This document shows, one piece after another, positions 42,272 through 51,658 of a DNA stretch of 64,000 bases. The first letter of the stretch is position 1; every line of letters starts with the position of its first letter. Made by a program: the position numbers and the translations under genes. The stretch comes from Flavobacterium sp. xlx-214 (lineage in GTDB: Bacteria > Bacteroidota > Bacteroidia > Flavobacteriales > Flavobacteriaceae), in contig NZ_CP059431.1 of the NCBI RefSeq assembly GCF_013874595.1, forward strand, positions 620,001 to 684,000, read 5' to 3'. The notes under the pieces are model-generated. The model made no database searches, was not told where the DNA came from, and saw only the letters and a program-made list of their open reading frames with translations.

Positions 42272-44219
42272 AATAGCCATTATCAGCCTTTTTCTATGTT
42301 TGAATGGGTGGAACATTGAAGCACAAAAAATAGAATTTAAAGACTATGAGTTTTCATCAAATGAATATAAAATTGATCCTAAATTTCAAAACGAAGAAGA
42401 AATTATATTGGAGCGCAATATAAAGTCTGAATTTATTTTTGAGAAAGAAGTAGCCACAGAATATTGGTTAATTCATGAAAAAAAACTAATCAACTCAGAC
42501 AATGCAATTGAACGCAACAACAAAGTGTACATTCCGGTTGGTTTAGATGACAACTTAATTGCAAACAAACTTCGTGTTATATTAAAAAACGGAAAAACAA
42601 TTGAGTTAAAATCATCTGACATTAAAGAAGAAATTGATGAGCAAAAAGGTACAAAATATAATTATTTTGCTGTAAAAGGACTTGAAAAAGGCGCAATTCT
42701 AGAAAAATTCTACATTATAAAAAGAGAACCAGAAGTATCAGGAAACTCTCTTAAACTGCAAGGAACTACACCTGTGCAAAAAACAACTATTGAATTAATT
42801 TATCCGCAACACTTATTGTTTGGATCAGCTTCATACAATGGTTTTCCAAAAGCAGAAAATCGTTCAAACAATCCAAATGGTAAAAATTCTCTTTACGTTG
42901 AAGCCTTTAACATTCCTGCCATTCCAAATAATGAACGCCAAAGTAATGTTGCAAAAAACATACAACGTTTTAGCTATAAGTTAGAAGAAAACCATTATAC
43001 AAACACCAAAAACTTATACAATCATACAGATTACGGCAAAAACTTATACGAAGTATATAATAAGGAACTAACAAAAGCAGAAGAAAAAGCTTTAGATAAT
43101 TTTGTAAAAAAAATCACAAAATCAAATGATGCATTAGAGCAAGTTCAGAATATTGAAAAGCAAATTAAAGAAAACGTACAGTTTAATCGCTATTTTTCTA
43201 AAAATCAAAACATTGCAGATATTATCACCAATAAACAGGGTAACCTATTTGATTTAATGAAATTGTATGTAAATACCTTTAAAAAGATGGGAACTCCTTA
43301 CGAAATTGTATTTACAACAGAACGTTTTGAGAACATTTTTGATCCTAACTTTGAATCGTATCTAAACTTTAAAGAAGCGCTTTTTTACTTACCAAAAGCA
43401 AATGCTTATTTAGAGCCTGGTGCACCAGCGTACAGAGCTCCTATGTTTGATGATCAATTTGGGGGCAATTTTGGTTTGTTTGTTAAAACCAAATCATTTA
43501 ATGGTATTGAAGTTCCAATTTCTGAAGTTAGAACCATTGAATTTCCAAAAAATCAAAGTTTATCTGTTATGGATATTGCTATTGATTTTTCTAAAAGCAT
43601 AACAGACCCTATGTTGAATTCAAAAATAAAATTTAATGGTTTTGAGTCGCTAAATTTTCAACCTGCAAAAGATTTTTCTGATCCTGTTGAATATAAAGAA
43701 ATGTTGAATTATTTGGCAAAAAACTACACTTTTGATTCTGAAATAGAATCTGTTGAACCAAAAAACGAAGGTTTAGAATTTGTGGGTAAAAAACATTTTG
43801 AACTAAATGTAAAAGCAAATGCTAAAGATTTAATTACCAAAGCAGGACCAAATTATATTTTTAAAGTAGGCGAAGTTATTGGTAAACAAATGGAAATGTA
43901 CGAAGAAAAAGAGCGCGTTTTTCCGATTGAACTTGATAATCCGCATTCGTATGATCGTACAATTGTTTTAACACTTCCATCAGATTATAAAATTAAAAAT
44001 CCTGAAGTTTTTAACATGAATCAAGTCTTAAAATACGAAGGAAAAGTAGTTGCTGATTTTATGTCAACTTATGAAATAAAAGGAAATCAACTAATTGTAA
44101 AAAACACCGAGTCTTATGATTTTGCTGAACTTCCGGCACACTTATATCCACAATATCAAAAGGTTATCAATGCAGCGGCAGATTTCAACAAACTTTCAGT
44201 TGTATTAGAAAAGAAATAA
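42258..44219 (+). CDS. Exported DUF3857 protein with degenerate transglutaminase-like core
   Basis: The 653 residues have a signal peptide (MKKIKIAIISLFLCLNGWNIEAQ), then a DUF3857 domain (about residues 35-220). The region equivalent to the transglutaminase core follows (about 280-400). Where the preceding paralogue has the catalytic Cys in FGDCKDM, this one reads NKQGNLFDLMKLYVNTFKKM, without a Cys. No clear His or Asp partners are seen either (LYLPKANAYLEPG in place of LDATN). It is therefore probably a non-catalytic partner of its active neighbour. The two overlap by 14 bases, and a strong terminator follows. Confidence 0.85.
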   Translation: MKKIKIAIISLFLCLNGWNIEAQKIEFKDYEFSSNEYKIDPKFQNEEEIILERNIKSEFIFEKEVATEYWLIHEKKLINSDNAIERNNKVYIPVGLDDNLIANKLRVILKNGKTIELKSSDIKEEIDEQKGTKYNYFAVKGLEKGAILEKFYIIKREPEVSGNSLKLQGTTPVQKTTIELIYPQHLLFGSASYNGFPKAENRSNNPNGKNSLYVEAFNIPAIPNNERQSNVAKNIQRFSYKLEENHYTNTKNLYNHTDYGKNLYEVYNKELTKAEEKALDNFVKKITKSNDALEQVQNIEKQIKENVQFNRYFSKNQNIADIITNKQGNLFDLMKLYVNTFKKMGTPYEIVFTTERFENIFDPNFESYLNFKEALFYLPKANAYLEPGAPAYRAPMFDDQFGGNFGLFVKTKSFNGIEVPISEVRTIEFPKNQSLSVMDIAIDFSKSITDPMLNSKIKFNGFESLNFQPAKDFSDPVEYKEMLNYLAKNYTFDSEIESVEPKNEGLEFVGKKHFELNVKANAKDLITKAGPNYIFKVGEVIGKQMEMYEEKERVFPIELDNPHSYDRTIVLTLPSDYKIKNPEVFNMNQVLKYEGKVVADFMSTYEIKGNQLIVKNTESYDFAELPAHLYPQYQKVINAAADFNKLSVVLEKK

Positions 44220-44220
44220 A

Positions 44221-44262
44221 AAGAAAAGGGATTGTTAGTAAACAATCCCTTTTCTTTTTATA
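44221..44262. terminator. Bidirectional terminator
   Basis: The perfect arms AAGAAAAGGGATTGTT and AACAATCCCTTTTCTT flank AGTA, with a T-run. It lies between the DUF3857 operon and convergent brnQ. Confidence 0.88.
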
Positions 44263-44276
44263 AGTTCACAACTTTA

Positions 44277-45578
44277 TTAAGCATATTGCTTATTCAAATT
44301 ACGTCCTAAAGCAAAACAACTAATTATAAATGTTAATACAGCTGGCAATACCCATTCTAAATTAAAACGAGCCAAAGGCAACATATTTAAAACGTGCTGA
44401 AAAGACTCTTCGGTTGGAAACCACTGAATTAAAACTCTAATAAACGATATTAACATAGTTACAATTAAAGTTATAAAATAAGGCTTTTGATTTTTGATGA
44501 TTTTACCAAACAACAATACAGAAAGTATTAAAACCAAAGTTACCGGGTAAATAAAATTTAGCAAACCAGCTGCATAACTAATAATACCATCAACACCTGT
44601 AATTGCAAGAATAATGGATACTAAAGTTACCGATATTACACCTTCTATATACCCTAATTTTCCGTTTGTTAATCGTTCAAAAAAATTAGCCGATCCTGCA
44701 GTTAAAGCAATTGCGGTAGTTAAACATGCTAAAATCATTAACACAGAAATAAGGTAAATTCCGTTAGAACCAAAATACTGTGTTGCTATGTGCACCATAA
44801 GAGCAGACCTGTTAGTATTAGCAGCATCAATAGTAGCATGAGCACCTAAGTAAAACAACCCTCCGTAAACCAATAACATACAAAAAGCAGCAAGTAAGGC
44901 AGCTTTTACAACTACTTCTATCCTATCACTTACATGTGTGTAACTTTTGCGCTTTGCCCCTGCAATTAATAGTACAGCAAAAATCAGTCCTGCTAATACA
45001 TCCATTGTTTGATATCCTTCTTGGAAACCTACATAAAAACGATCTTCTATAATAGTAGGAGGCAAATTAGTTTCAGCCCCTAAAAACAACCCAGGAATAA
45101 TCAAAACACCTAAAAAGAAAAGCAAAACAGGTGCAAATATTTTACCTAAAACTCCTGTTATTCTCTCTAAAGAAAAGGAAGCAAACATAACTGCTCCAAA
45201 AAAAAGCGCACAAACCCAAACAGGTTGGGCATTTGGAATGATAGGTTTAATGGCAACTTCATAAACCGATGCTCCTGATCTTGGCAACGCAATAAGGGGA
45301 CCAATACACAAAACATTAATTAATGATAAGGCATAAGCTAATTTTGCGTTAGCACGCGCGCCTAAATCGGTAAAATAATTACCTGAAACCGCCACAGCAA
45401 AAATAGCCAAAACAGGTGCCAATATAGCTGTTAAAGAAAAACCTGTAAAGGTAGAAGCCCAATCGGTTCTTGTTTGTAATCCGAGAAAAGCAGGCAATAA
45501 AAGATTTCCCGCTCCAAAAAACATGGCAAAAAGTGCCATTCCTAAAAAAAGAATGGTGCTGCGCTTTCTTGTATCCAT
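44277..45578 (-). CDS. brnQ: Branched-chain amino acid transport system II carrier protein
   Basis: The 433 residues form an LIVCS-family sodium-coupled importer of leucine, isoleucine and valine, with 12 predicted membrane helices. Family motifs are visible: FLGMALFAMFFGAGNLLLPAFLG near the N-terminus, GPLIALPRSGASVYEVAI, and ALTAGSANFFERLTNGKLGY. It acts in the inner membrane. It is monocistronic, with a shared terminator downstream and a TATGTTTG -7 element upstream. Confidence 0.95.
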   Translation of the reverse strand: MDTRKRSTILFLGMALFAMFFGAGNLLLPAFLGLQTRTDWASTFTGFSLTAILAPVLAIFAVAVSGNYFTDLGARANAKLAYALSLINVLCIGPLIALPRSGASVYEVAIKPIIPNAQPVWVCALFFGAVMFASFSLERITGVLGKIFAPVLLFFLGVLIIPGLFLGAETNLPPTIIEDRFYVGFQEGYQTMDVLAGLIFAVLLIAGAKRKSYTHVSDRIEVVVKAALLAAFCMLLVYGGLFYLGAHATIDAANTNRSALMVHIATQYFGSNGIYLISVLMILACLTTAIALTAGSANFFERLTNGKLGYIEGVISVTLVSIILAITGVDGIISYAAGLLNFIYPVTLVLILSVLLFGKIIKNQKPYFITLIVTMLISFIRVLIQWFPTEESFQHVLNMLPLARFNLEWVLPAVLTFIISCFALGRNLNKQYA

Positions 45579-45604
45579 TAAAATTACTGATTCTGGTTAG
45601 TATC

Positions 45605-45612
45605 CAAACATA
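45605..45612 (-). promoter_or_regulatory. Promoter -7 element of brnQ (TATGTTTG)
   Basis: This is an exact TAnnTTTG match on the minus strand, 26 bases before the brnQ start. Confidence 0.5.
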
Positions 45613-45691
45613 AACATTTTTTTAACAAAAACCTATTGTTTTTTTACCTAAAAGTGCAATATTCAAACAATTACTTACTATTTTTTAAAAA

Positions 45692-47722
45692 TTATTCTTT
45701 TTCTTTTACCAAATTTCCATCGCCATCGTATATTGTTTTATCGTCAATATTGTAAAAATAGCTATCTGTTCTATCATCATACCCCATGTAATAAGGCCAG
45801 CCAATAAACTCTTTGTGTGGTTTACCATTTTCATCAATTAAACCAACCCAAACTTTGTCTTCTGTTTCTTTACGCTTTACAATTGCGTACTTACCTCTAA
45901 ACTCATCTGCTTCTATTAAATCAAACGGAATAATTGTTTTTCCTTTTTCATTTATAAAACCATAATAACCATCAATTTCTTTTAACAAGGCTCTACCATT
46001 TCTAAAACGTTCTGCTTTTTCATATTTATTAGGATCAACAGTAATGACTACATCGCCATTTGCGTTTAAGTAAAAATAATTGCGTTCGTATTCGCCTTTT
46101 CCTTTTTTGTAAACCAAAACCATGTTACTTCCTGCTTCATATCCTCCATCAGAAAGATAGTTTTCAGAAATATTTTTCCCTTTGTAATTGTAAACTTGAT
46201 AGCCGCTAAAATTATTGGCATTGGGTGGCAATACATAAATAAAAGGCGCATCTATGCGGATGCTTTTGTAGTTGCCTGCCAAGATGGTTTTGGTGTTTTC
46301 ATCTAAAATTATCGTTTCATCTTTATGATCAACTACAAACAAATTATGATCTACATAAATATTATCATTAACCGTAGGAATTACCATTTGACCTGTTTTA
46401 ATATTGAAGATACCTTTTGGACCATTAGTACCTTTTTCAACAACAACAAAATCTCCGTAAACAGTTTGTCTGTAAGGTTCTATATTGCCAATATTTTCCC
46501 ATTTTTTTCCATCATCACTTAACCAATAATAAGCACCTTCATCATTTTCATTTTTTCTTGCGGTAAAAAAATAATCATTTTGATTGTAAATATTATAATA
46601 TTCTGGTTTTACCAACCACTCTCCTTGTAAATTTACAATTCCTTTTTTCTGTGTTTTAAAATCGGTAGCTACTGATCTTTTATCAATATTAGCATAACCC
46701 GAAAAACGATTGTTTTTGATTAATTCATTGCTTTTAAAAGATGTTTCTTTAGCAAAATACATTCTAATTTCGCTTGGCGGACCAGAAAAATAATAGTTCT
46801 TTAAAACATTGTTAGGTGATATGGTATCCATTTTCGGATGATTCTTTAGGATGTAATCATCTAATTCTTTTACAGTTTTAAAATTATTTTTTTGAGCCGA
46901 TTTTATCGTTTCGGCATAAAACTTACTTAATTCTTGAAATTGTTTGCGTTTAGATAAAGGCGGCAACGAAGAAGAATTAGAACCTTTTTCATTTAAAAAC
47001 TTTCCGTTTTTATACACAGCATCCATACCTAACAGTTGGTTTAAATTATCTTCGGTAAAAAGAAACCCCACTTCTTTACCAGACCAACTTTTTAATGAAA
47101 CATTTTGGTTGTTAACTACATAATCTGTTTTTTGGGGAGTAAAAATCACACTTTCATGCTGAGTAACTTCCATAACCAAATAATATTCGATAGAAGCTAC
47201 CCTTTTTGTAGATTTTATTAAAAAATAGGTATCATTAAAACTACTATTATCATCTTTCAGTAATTCAGCTGCATTCGCAACCAAGAGTTCATCAGCTTTT
47301 TTAGAAGTACCATCTTCAAAATAAACTTTTGATAAAGTTAAAACGGGTTTATAACGAGGATGTTCATCAAAGAAAAAATTATCAACACCTAACATGGCTA
47401 CCCAATCAAACTTATCCGTATCCTTAATTTGTAAAAGTGAATACGGAGGCATAATTTCTTGCCCAAACGTTTTAGAACTAAGCACCTTTGCAACCTCAGC
47501 ATATTCTTTAGGTTTTACACTTTTGGTAAATGCAAAATCATCGTTTTCATCAAATGCAGTATCGCCTGGTTTAATGATCAATTGTATATCGTACATTTTA
47601 TCAATCTGTGCAATTCCGTCAATTGATTCTTGTAAATCTTCAATACGCTCTTTTACTTCTTTATTTTGCCCAAAACCTGTAAAAAAACAAACCATTAATA
47701 ACAGCGCCATTTTAATTTTCAT
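45692..47722 (-). CDS. Exported WG-repeat protein
   Basis: The 676 residues have a signal peptide (MKIKMALLLMVCFFTGFGQ). An N-terminal region of ~280 residues of no known family is followed by a helical stretch and then WG-type beta repeats from about residue 345 to the end (KKGIVNLQGEWLVKPEYYNI, GPKGIFNIKTGQMVIPTVND, YYGFINEKGKTIIPFDLIEA). WG repeats form extracytoplasmic beta-propeller-like arrays of unknown ligand. It is monocistronic and divergent from aspS. Confidence 0.85.
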   Translation of the reverse strand: MKIKMALLLMVCFFTGFGQNKEVKERIEDLQESIDGIAQIDKMYDIQLIIKPGDTAFDENDDFAFTKSVKPKEYAEVAKVLSSKTFGQEIMPPYSLLQIKDTDKFDWVAMLGVDNFFFDEHPRYKPVLTLSKVYFEDGTSKKADELLVANAAELLKDDNSSFNDTYFLIKSTKRVASIEYYLVMEVTQHESVIFTPQKTDYVVNNQNVSLKSWSGKEVGFLFTEDNLNQLLGMDAVYKNGKFLNEKGSNSSSLPPLSKRKQFQELSKFYAETIKSAQKNNFKTVKELDDYILKNHPKMDTISPNNVLKNYYFSGPPSEIRMYFAKETSFKSNELIKNNRFSGYANIDKRSVATDFKTQKKGIVNLQGEWLVKPEYYNIYNQNDYFFTARKNENDEGAYYWLSDDGKKWENIGNIEPYRQTVYGDFVVVEKGTNGPKGIFNIKTGQMVIPTVNDNIYVDHNLFVVDHKDETIILDENTKTILAGNYKSIRIDAPFIYVLPPNANNFSGYQVYNYKGKNISENYLSDGGYEAGSNMVLVYKKGKGEYERNYFYLNANGDVVITVDPNKYEKAERFRNGRALLKEIDGYYGFINEKGKTIIPFDLIEADEFRGKYAIVKRKETEDKVWVGLIDENGKPHKEFIGWPYYMGYDDRTDSYFYNIDDKTIYDGDGNLVKEKE

Positions 47723-47797
47723 ATCTTCTTTTTCTTCAATTTAATCATTAAAAATACACTTTTTTAGTTAGTTGTATAAAAAAAGCAACAAAAATAG

Positions 47798-47805
47798 TAC
47801 CTTTG
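47798..47805 (+). promoter_or_regulatory. Promoter -7 element of aspS (TACCTTTG)
   Basis: This is an exact TAnnTTTG match, 22 bases before the aspS ATG. A TTG is present about 23 bases further upstream. Confidence 0.6.
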
Positions 47806-47827
47806 TGTAAACTATTTTTTTAGAAAA

Positions 47828-49582
47828 ATGTATAGAAGTCATAATTGCGGCGAATTACGTGTAGCCGATGTAAATAAAGAAGTTACTCTTGCGGGATGGG
47901 TACAAAAATCGCGCGATAAAGGATTTATGATTTGGGTTGATTTACGCGACCGTTACGGAATTACGCAGTTGATTTTTGATGAATCGCGTACAGAAGCTTC
48001 GGTAATGGAAATGGCAAAATCATTAGGTCGTGAATTTGTTGTTCAAGTAAAAGGAACTGTGATTGAACGTGAAGCTAAAAACGATAAATTGCCAACAGGT
48101 GCTATTGAGGTTTTAGTAAAAGAATTAACTATTTTAAACGAATCACAATTACCTCCGTTTACGATTGAAGATGAAACTGATGGTGGTGAGGATATTCGTA
48201 TGAAATACCGTTACTTAGACATTCGTCGTAACCCAGTTAAAAACAGTTTATTGTTTCGCCATAAAGTAACGCAAGAAGTTCGTAACTACTTATCAAACTT
48301 AGACTTCTGTGAGGTTGAGACACCTTATTTAATCAAATCTACACCAGAAGGAGCGCGCGATTTTGTGGTGCCTTCTCGTATGAATCCAGGACAGTTTTAT
48401 GCATTGCCTCAATCGCCTCAAACCTTCAAACAATTATTGATGGTAGGTGGTATGGATAAATATTTTCAAATTGTAAAATGTTTCCGCGATGAGGATTTAC
48501 GTGCTGACCGTCAACCTGAATTTACACAAATCGACTGTGAGATGTCGTTCATCGAACAAGAAGATATTTTAAATGTATTTGAAGGATTGACACGTCATTT
48601 ATTAAAAAACATCCACAACATCGAAATTGAGAAATTTCCTCGTATGACCTTCGATGAAGCAATGCGTACGTACGGAAACGACAAACCAGACATTCGTTTT
48701 GGGATGAAATTCGGTGAATTAAACGCAGTAGCGCAACATAAAGAATTTTCAGTTTTCAATTCGGCTGAGTTAGTTGTTGGTATCGCAGTTCCGGGTGCTG
48801 CTACCTATACACGTAAAGAAATCGACGCTTTAATTGATTGGGTAAAACGCCCACAAGTAGGTGCATCTGGAATGGTTTATGTAAAATGCGAAGCAAACGG
48901 ACAATACAAATCATCGGTAGATAAATTCTACGATCAAGAAGATTTAGCAAAATGGGCAGAAGTTACAGGTGCTAAAGAAGGTGATTTAATCTTAGTATTA
49001 TCGGGTCCTGCTAACAAAACACGCGCCCAACTATCAGCATTACGTATGGAATTAGGCAACCGTATGGGATTACGTAAACCAGATGAGTTTGCGCCTTTAT
49101 GGGTGGTTGATTTTCCATTGTTAGAATGGGACGAAGATTCGGAACGTTTCCACGCGATGCACCATCCATTTACATCACCAAAACCAGAAGACATGCACTT
49201 GTTGGATACTGATCCAGGTAAAGTACGTGCTAATGCTTATGATTTGGTATTGAATGGTAACGAAATTGGTGGCGGATCAATCCGTATTCACGATAAAGAA
49301 ATGCAAGCCTTAATGTTTAAACATTTAGGATTTACACCAGAGCAAGCGCAAGAACAGTTTGGCTTCTTAATGAATGCTTTTCAATATGGCGCACCACCAC
49401 ACGGAGGCTTAGCTTTTGGTTTAGACCGTTTAACAGCTATTTTAGGCGGACAAGAAACCATTCGTGATTTCATTGCTTTCCCTAAAAACAATTCGGGTAG
49501 AGATGTGATGATTGATGCACCTGCAACAATCGACAATGCTCAATTAGATGAATTATCAATTATGCTGAATGTAAAAGCATAG
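47828..49582 (+). CDS. aspS: Aspartyl-tRNA synthetase
   Basis: The 584 residues form a class IIb synthetase that charges tRNA-Asp. The OB-fold anticodon-binding domain (about residues 1-105, [23 protein letters not shown]) is followed by the catalytic core. This has motif 1 near [20 protein letters not shown], motif 2 [18 protein letters not shown] and motif 3 [13 protein letters not shown]. The bacterial GAD insertion domain is at about 290-410. The length and order are those of the bacterial discriminating-type enzyme. It is monocistronic with its own promoter and terminator. Confidence 0.97.
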   Translation: MYRSHNCGELRVADVNKEVTLAGWVQKSRDKGFMIWVDLRDRYGITQLIFDESRTEASVMEMAKSLGREFVVQVKGTVIEREAKNDKLPTGAIEVLVKELTILNESQLPPFTIEDETDGGEDIRMKYRYLDIRRNPVKNSLLFRHKVTQEVRNYLSNLDFCEVETPYLIKSTPEGARDFVVPSRMNPGQFYALPQSPQTFKQLLMVGGMDKYFQIVKCFRDEDLRADRQPEFTQIDCEMSFIEQEDILNVFEGLTRHLLKNIHNIEIEKFPRMTFDEAMRTYGNDKPDIRFGMKFGELNAVAQHKEFSVFNSAELVVGIAVPGAATYTRKEIDALIDWVKRPQVGASGMVYVKCEANGQYKSSVDKFYDQEDLAKWAEVTGAKEGDLILVLSGPANKTRAQLSALRMELGNRMGLRKPDEFAPLWVVDFPLLEWDEDSERFHAMHHPFTSPKPEDMHLLDTDPGKVRANAYDLVLNGNEIGGGSIRIHDKEMQALMFKHLGFTPEQAQEQFGFLMNAFQYGAPPHGGLAFGLDRLTAILGGQETIRDFIAFPKNNSGRDVMIDAPATIDNAQLDELSIMLNVKA

Positions 49583-49593
49583 TTTAAAATACC

Positions 49594-49629
49594 AAACAAT
49601 CCTAATCAGTTGATTGGGATTGTTTTTTT
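49594..49629 (+). terminator. Intrinsic terminator after aspS
   Basis: The arms AACAATCCtAATCA and TGATTGGGATTGTT have one mismatch and are followed by T7. Confidence 0.8.
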
Positions 49630-49656
49630 CTTCTTTCAATATCCAAAACAAGTAAA

Positions 49657-51066
49657 ATGCAATCTAAATCCTGCTTTGCAACGTGCCGAGAATGTGGCGG
49701 AATGGGTAAAAAAAAGCGTCGCATAAAAAAAAATGTACAAAATAGCCATTCTACCAATGTAAAAAAAGATAGTACAACATCTTTATACACTTGTAAAAAA
49801 TGTTTAGGTTCCGGATTACAATCTTCTGACTCTTTTCCAACTTCCGATACAGAAAATCTACCACATATTTCCATTATTGGCGCAGGCATTGGCGGTGTTG
49901 CATTAGCGGTTGCTTGCTTACATCGTGGCATTCCGTTTACCATTTACGAACGTGATAATAGTTTTAATGAGCGCTCACAAGGTTACGGACTTACCTTACA
50001 ACAAGCTAGTAAAGCAATGCATGGTTTTGGTATTTCGTATTTAAAAAAAGGGGTAGTTTCTACAAAACACGTGGTTCATAACACCAACGGAGATGTAATT
50101 GCCGAATGGGGAATGAGAAAATGGGTTGATGACCATACGAAAACATCTTCCAAAAAAACCAACATTCACATAGCACGTCAATCGTTACGAGAGGCGTTGA
50201 TTGAGCAATTAGGCGGAAACGAAATGATAAAATGGGGACACCAACTTATAGATTTCGATCAAAATAAAGATGGAAAAACAAATTTGCATTTTCAAATAAA
50301 TGGTAAAATCAAAACCACACAAACCGATCTTATAGTGGGAGCTGATGGCATTCGAAGTATAGTTAGAAATATATTAATTAACGAAGACAAATCTCCCTTA
50401 CGTTACCTTGATTGTATGGTTATTTTAGGTATTTGTTCGTTAAAATCACTTAAAAACACTAATAGTTCCTTGTTAGATTTGGCAACGGTTTTTCAAACAG
50501 CAAATGGTAATGAACGTATCTATATGATGCCTTTTGATGCCGATTCTGTGATGTGGCAATTGAGCTTTCCTATCAATGAAGAGGATGCAAAATATTTAAA
50601 CGCAAAAGGTTCGGAAGCCTTAAAGGAAGAAGCTATTAAACGTACGAAATGGCACACACCTGTACCTGAAATTGTGGCAAATACTTTAGAAAGTCAAATA
50701 TCGGGTTACCCAGTTTACGACAGACAATCATTAAACCAAGATTTACTAAAAAACTTTGGAAACGTAACCCTAATAGGCGATGCCGCACATCCTATGAGTC
50801 CGTTTAAAGGGCAAGGAGCCAATCAAGCCTTATTAGATGCTTTATCATTAGCTCGTGAAATTTCTAAAAAGTGTAACTCGTTTTCTCATTGGAAAGAAAA
50901 AGGAATTAGAGAAAGTGTTTTGATAGATTTTGAAGCAGAAATGATTGCAAGAAGTTCAGTAAAAGTAAAAGATTCTGCTGATGCTGCCGATTTTTTACAC
51001 TCAAAAATGGCTCTTTACGAAGCGAATGAACCTAGAAGGAATGTTTTGAAAAGGAATGATACTTAA
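49657..51066 (+). CDS. FAD-dependent monooxygenase with N-terminal DnaJ-like zinc module
   Basis: The 469 residues begin with two CxxCxGxG-type pairs (TCRECGGMGKKKRR at about 9-22 and TCKKCLGSGLQ at about 48-58). These are like half of a DnaJ zinc finger and probably bind one zinc ion. Then comes a PHBH-type FAD monooxygenase: FAD GxGxxG motif SIIGAGIGGVALAVACLHRG (about 75-94), the Asp-Gly motif LIVGADGIRSIVRNIL, and the second FAD motif LIGDAAHPMSPFKGQGANQA. It probably hydroxylates an aromatic or related substrate with NAD(P)H. I recall the same combined architecture in other Bacteroidota, so it is not a local fusion. It is monocistronic. Confidence 0.88.
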   Translation: MQSKSCFATCRECGGMGKKKRRIKKNVQNSHSTNVKKDSTTSLYTCKKCLGSGLQSSDSFPTSDTENLPHISIIGAGIGGVALAVACLHRGIPFTIYERDNSFNERSQGYGLTLQQASKAMHGFGISYLKKGVVSTKHVVHNTNGDVIAEWGMRKWVDDHTKTSSKKTNIHIARQSLREALIEQLGGNEMIKWGHQLIDFDQNKDGKTNLHFQINGKIKTTQTDLIVGADGIRSIVRNILINEDKSPLRYLDCMVILGICSLKSLKNTNSSLLDLATVFQTANGNERIYMMPFDADSVMWQLSFPINEEDAKYLNAKGSEALKEEAIKRTKWHTPVPEIVANTLESQISGYPVYDRQSLNQDLLKNFGNVTLIGDAAHPMSPFKGQGANQALLDALSLAREISKKCNSFSHWKEKGIRESVLIDFEAEMIARSSVKVKDSADAADFLHSKMALYEANEPRRNVLKRNDT

Positions 51067-51105
51067 AGTTGTTCGTATAAATATCTAATCAATTAATAAA
51101 AAGTG

Positions 51106-51588
51106 CTACATTATTTTAAAATGTCTAAACATATGAAATCCACCTAATCCTATAGAAACGTAAGGATAACCTTTGTTTATTTGTGTACCATAATCGTATC
51201 CTACTTTTACATTTAAGAAACTAAAATATTCCGCATATACAAAAGGACTTACTCTAATTTGACTTTTAAAAGCCGAATTTAAATTTACAGTGTAACCAGT
51301 ACTTACACCAGCCATAACCATAAAGTCTTTATAAGCACTATCTACTACATAATAGCCATATGTAATTTGAGGTGTTAAACCCGAAGGTGCTTGATTGTTT
51401 TTAGAAGTATAATCTAAACCAAGCATAACTTCGTGCCGCGAGTCTTCATCAAAAACAAAAGGATAATTTATGGTTGTTTGAAACATCCAATCTTTCTGAA
51501 ACTTCCCTCCTACACTAACAATTTGGGCTGTTAACGAACTACTAAACAGCAAAGCAATTATTGTAACTATATAATAAAACATCTTCAT
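51106..51588 (-). CDS. Small predicted outer-membrane protein
   Basis: The 160 residues begin with a signal peptide (MKMFYYIVTIIALLFSSSLTAQ). Alternating beta strands with aromatic belts follow (VMLGLDYTSKNNQ, GVSTGYTVNLNSAF, FLNVKVGYDYGTQI), ending GLGGFHMFRHFKIM. The length fits an eight-stranded barrel. The family is not recognised. It follows the gene at 51659 on the same strand, with a 70-base gap. Confidence 0.65.
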   Translation of the reverse strand: MKMFYYIVTIIALLFSSSLTAQIVSVGGKFQKDWMFQTTINYPFVFDEDSRHEVMLGLDYTSKNNQAPSGLTPQITYGYYVVDSAYKDFMVMAGVSTGYTVNLNSAFKSQIRVSPFVYAEYFSFLNVKVGYDYGTQINKGYPYVSIGLGGFHMFRHFKIM

Positions 51589-51658
51589 AAACTACCTGTT
51601 AAATCATTTTTTGCTATTCTTTTAAAATCAATCTTTAAGTTTATTGTAAATCAAACAT

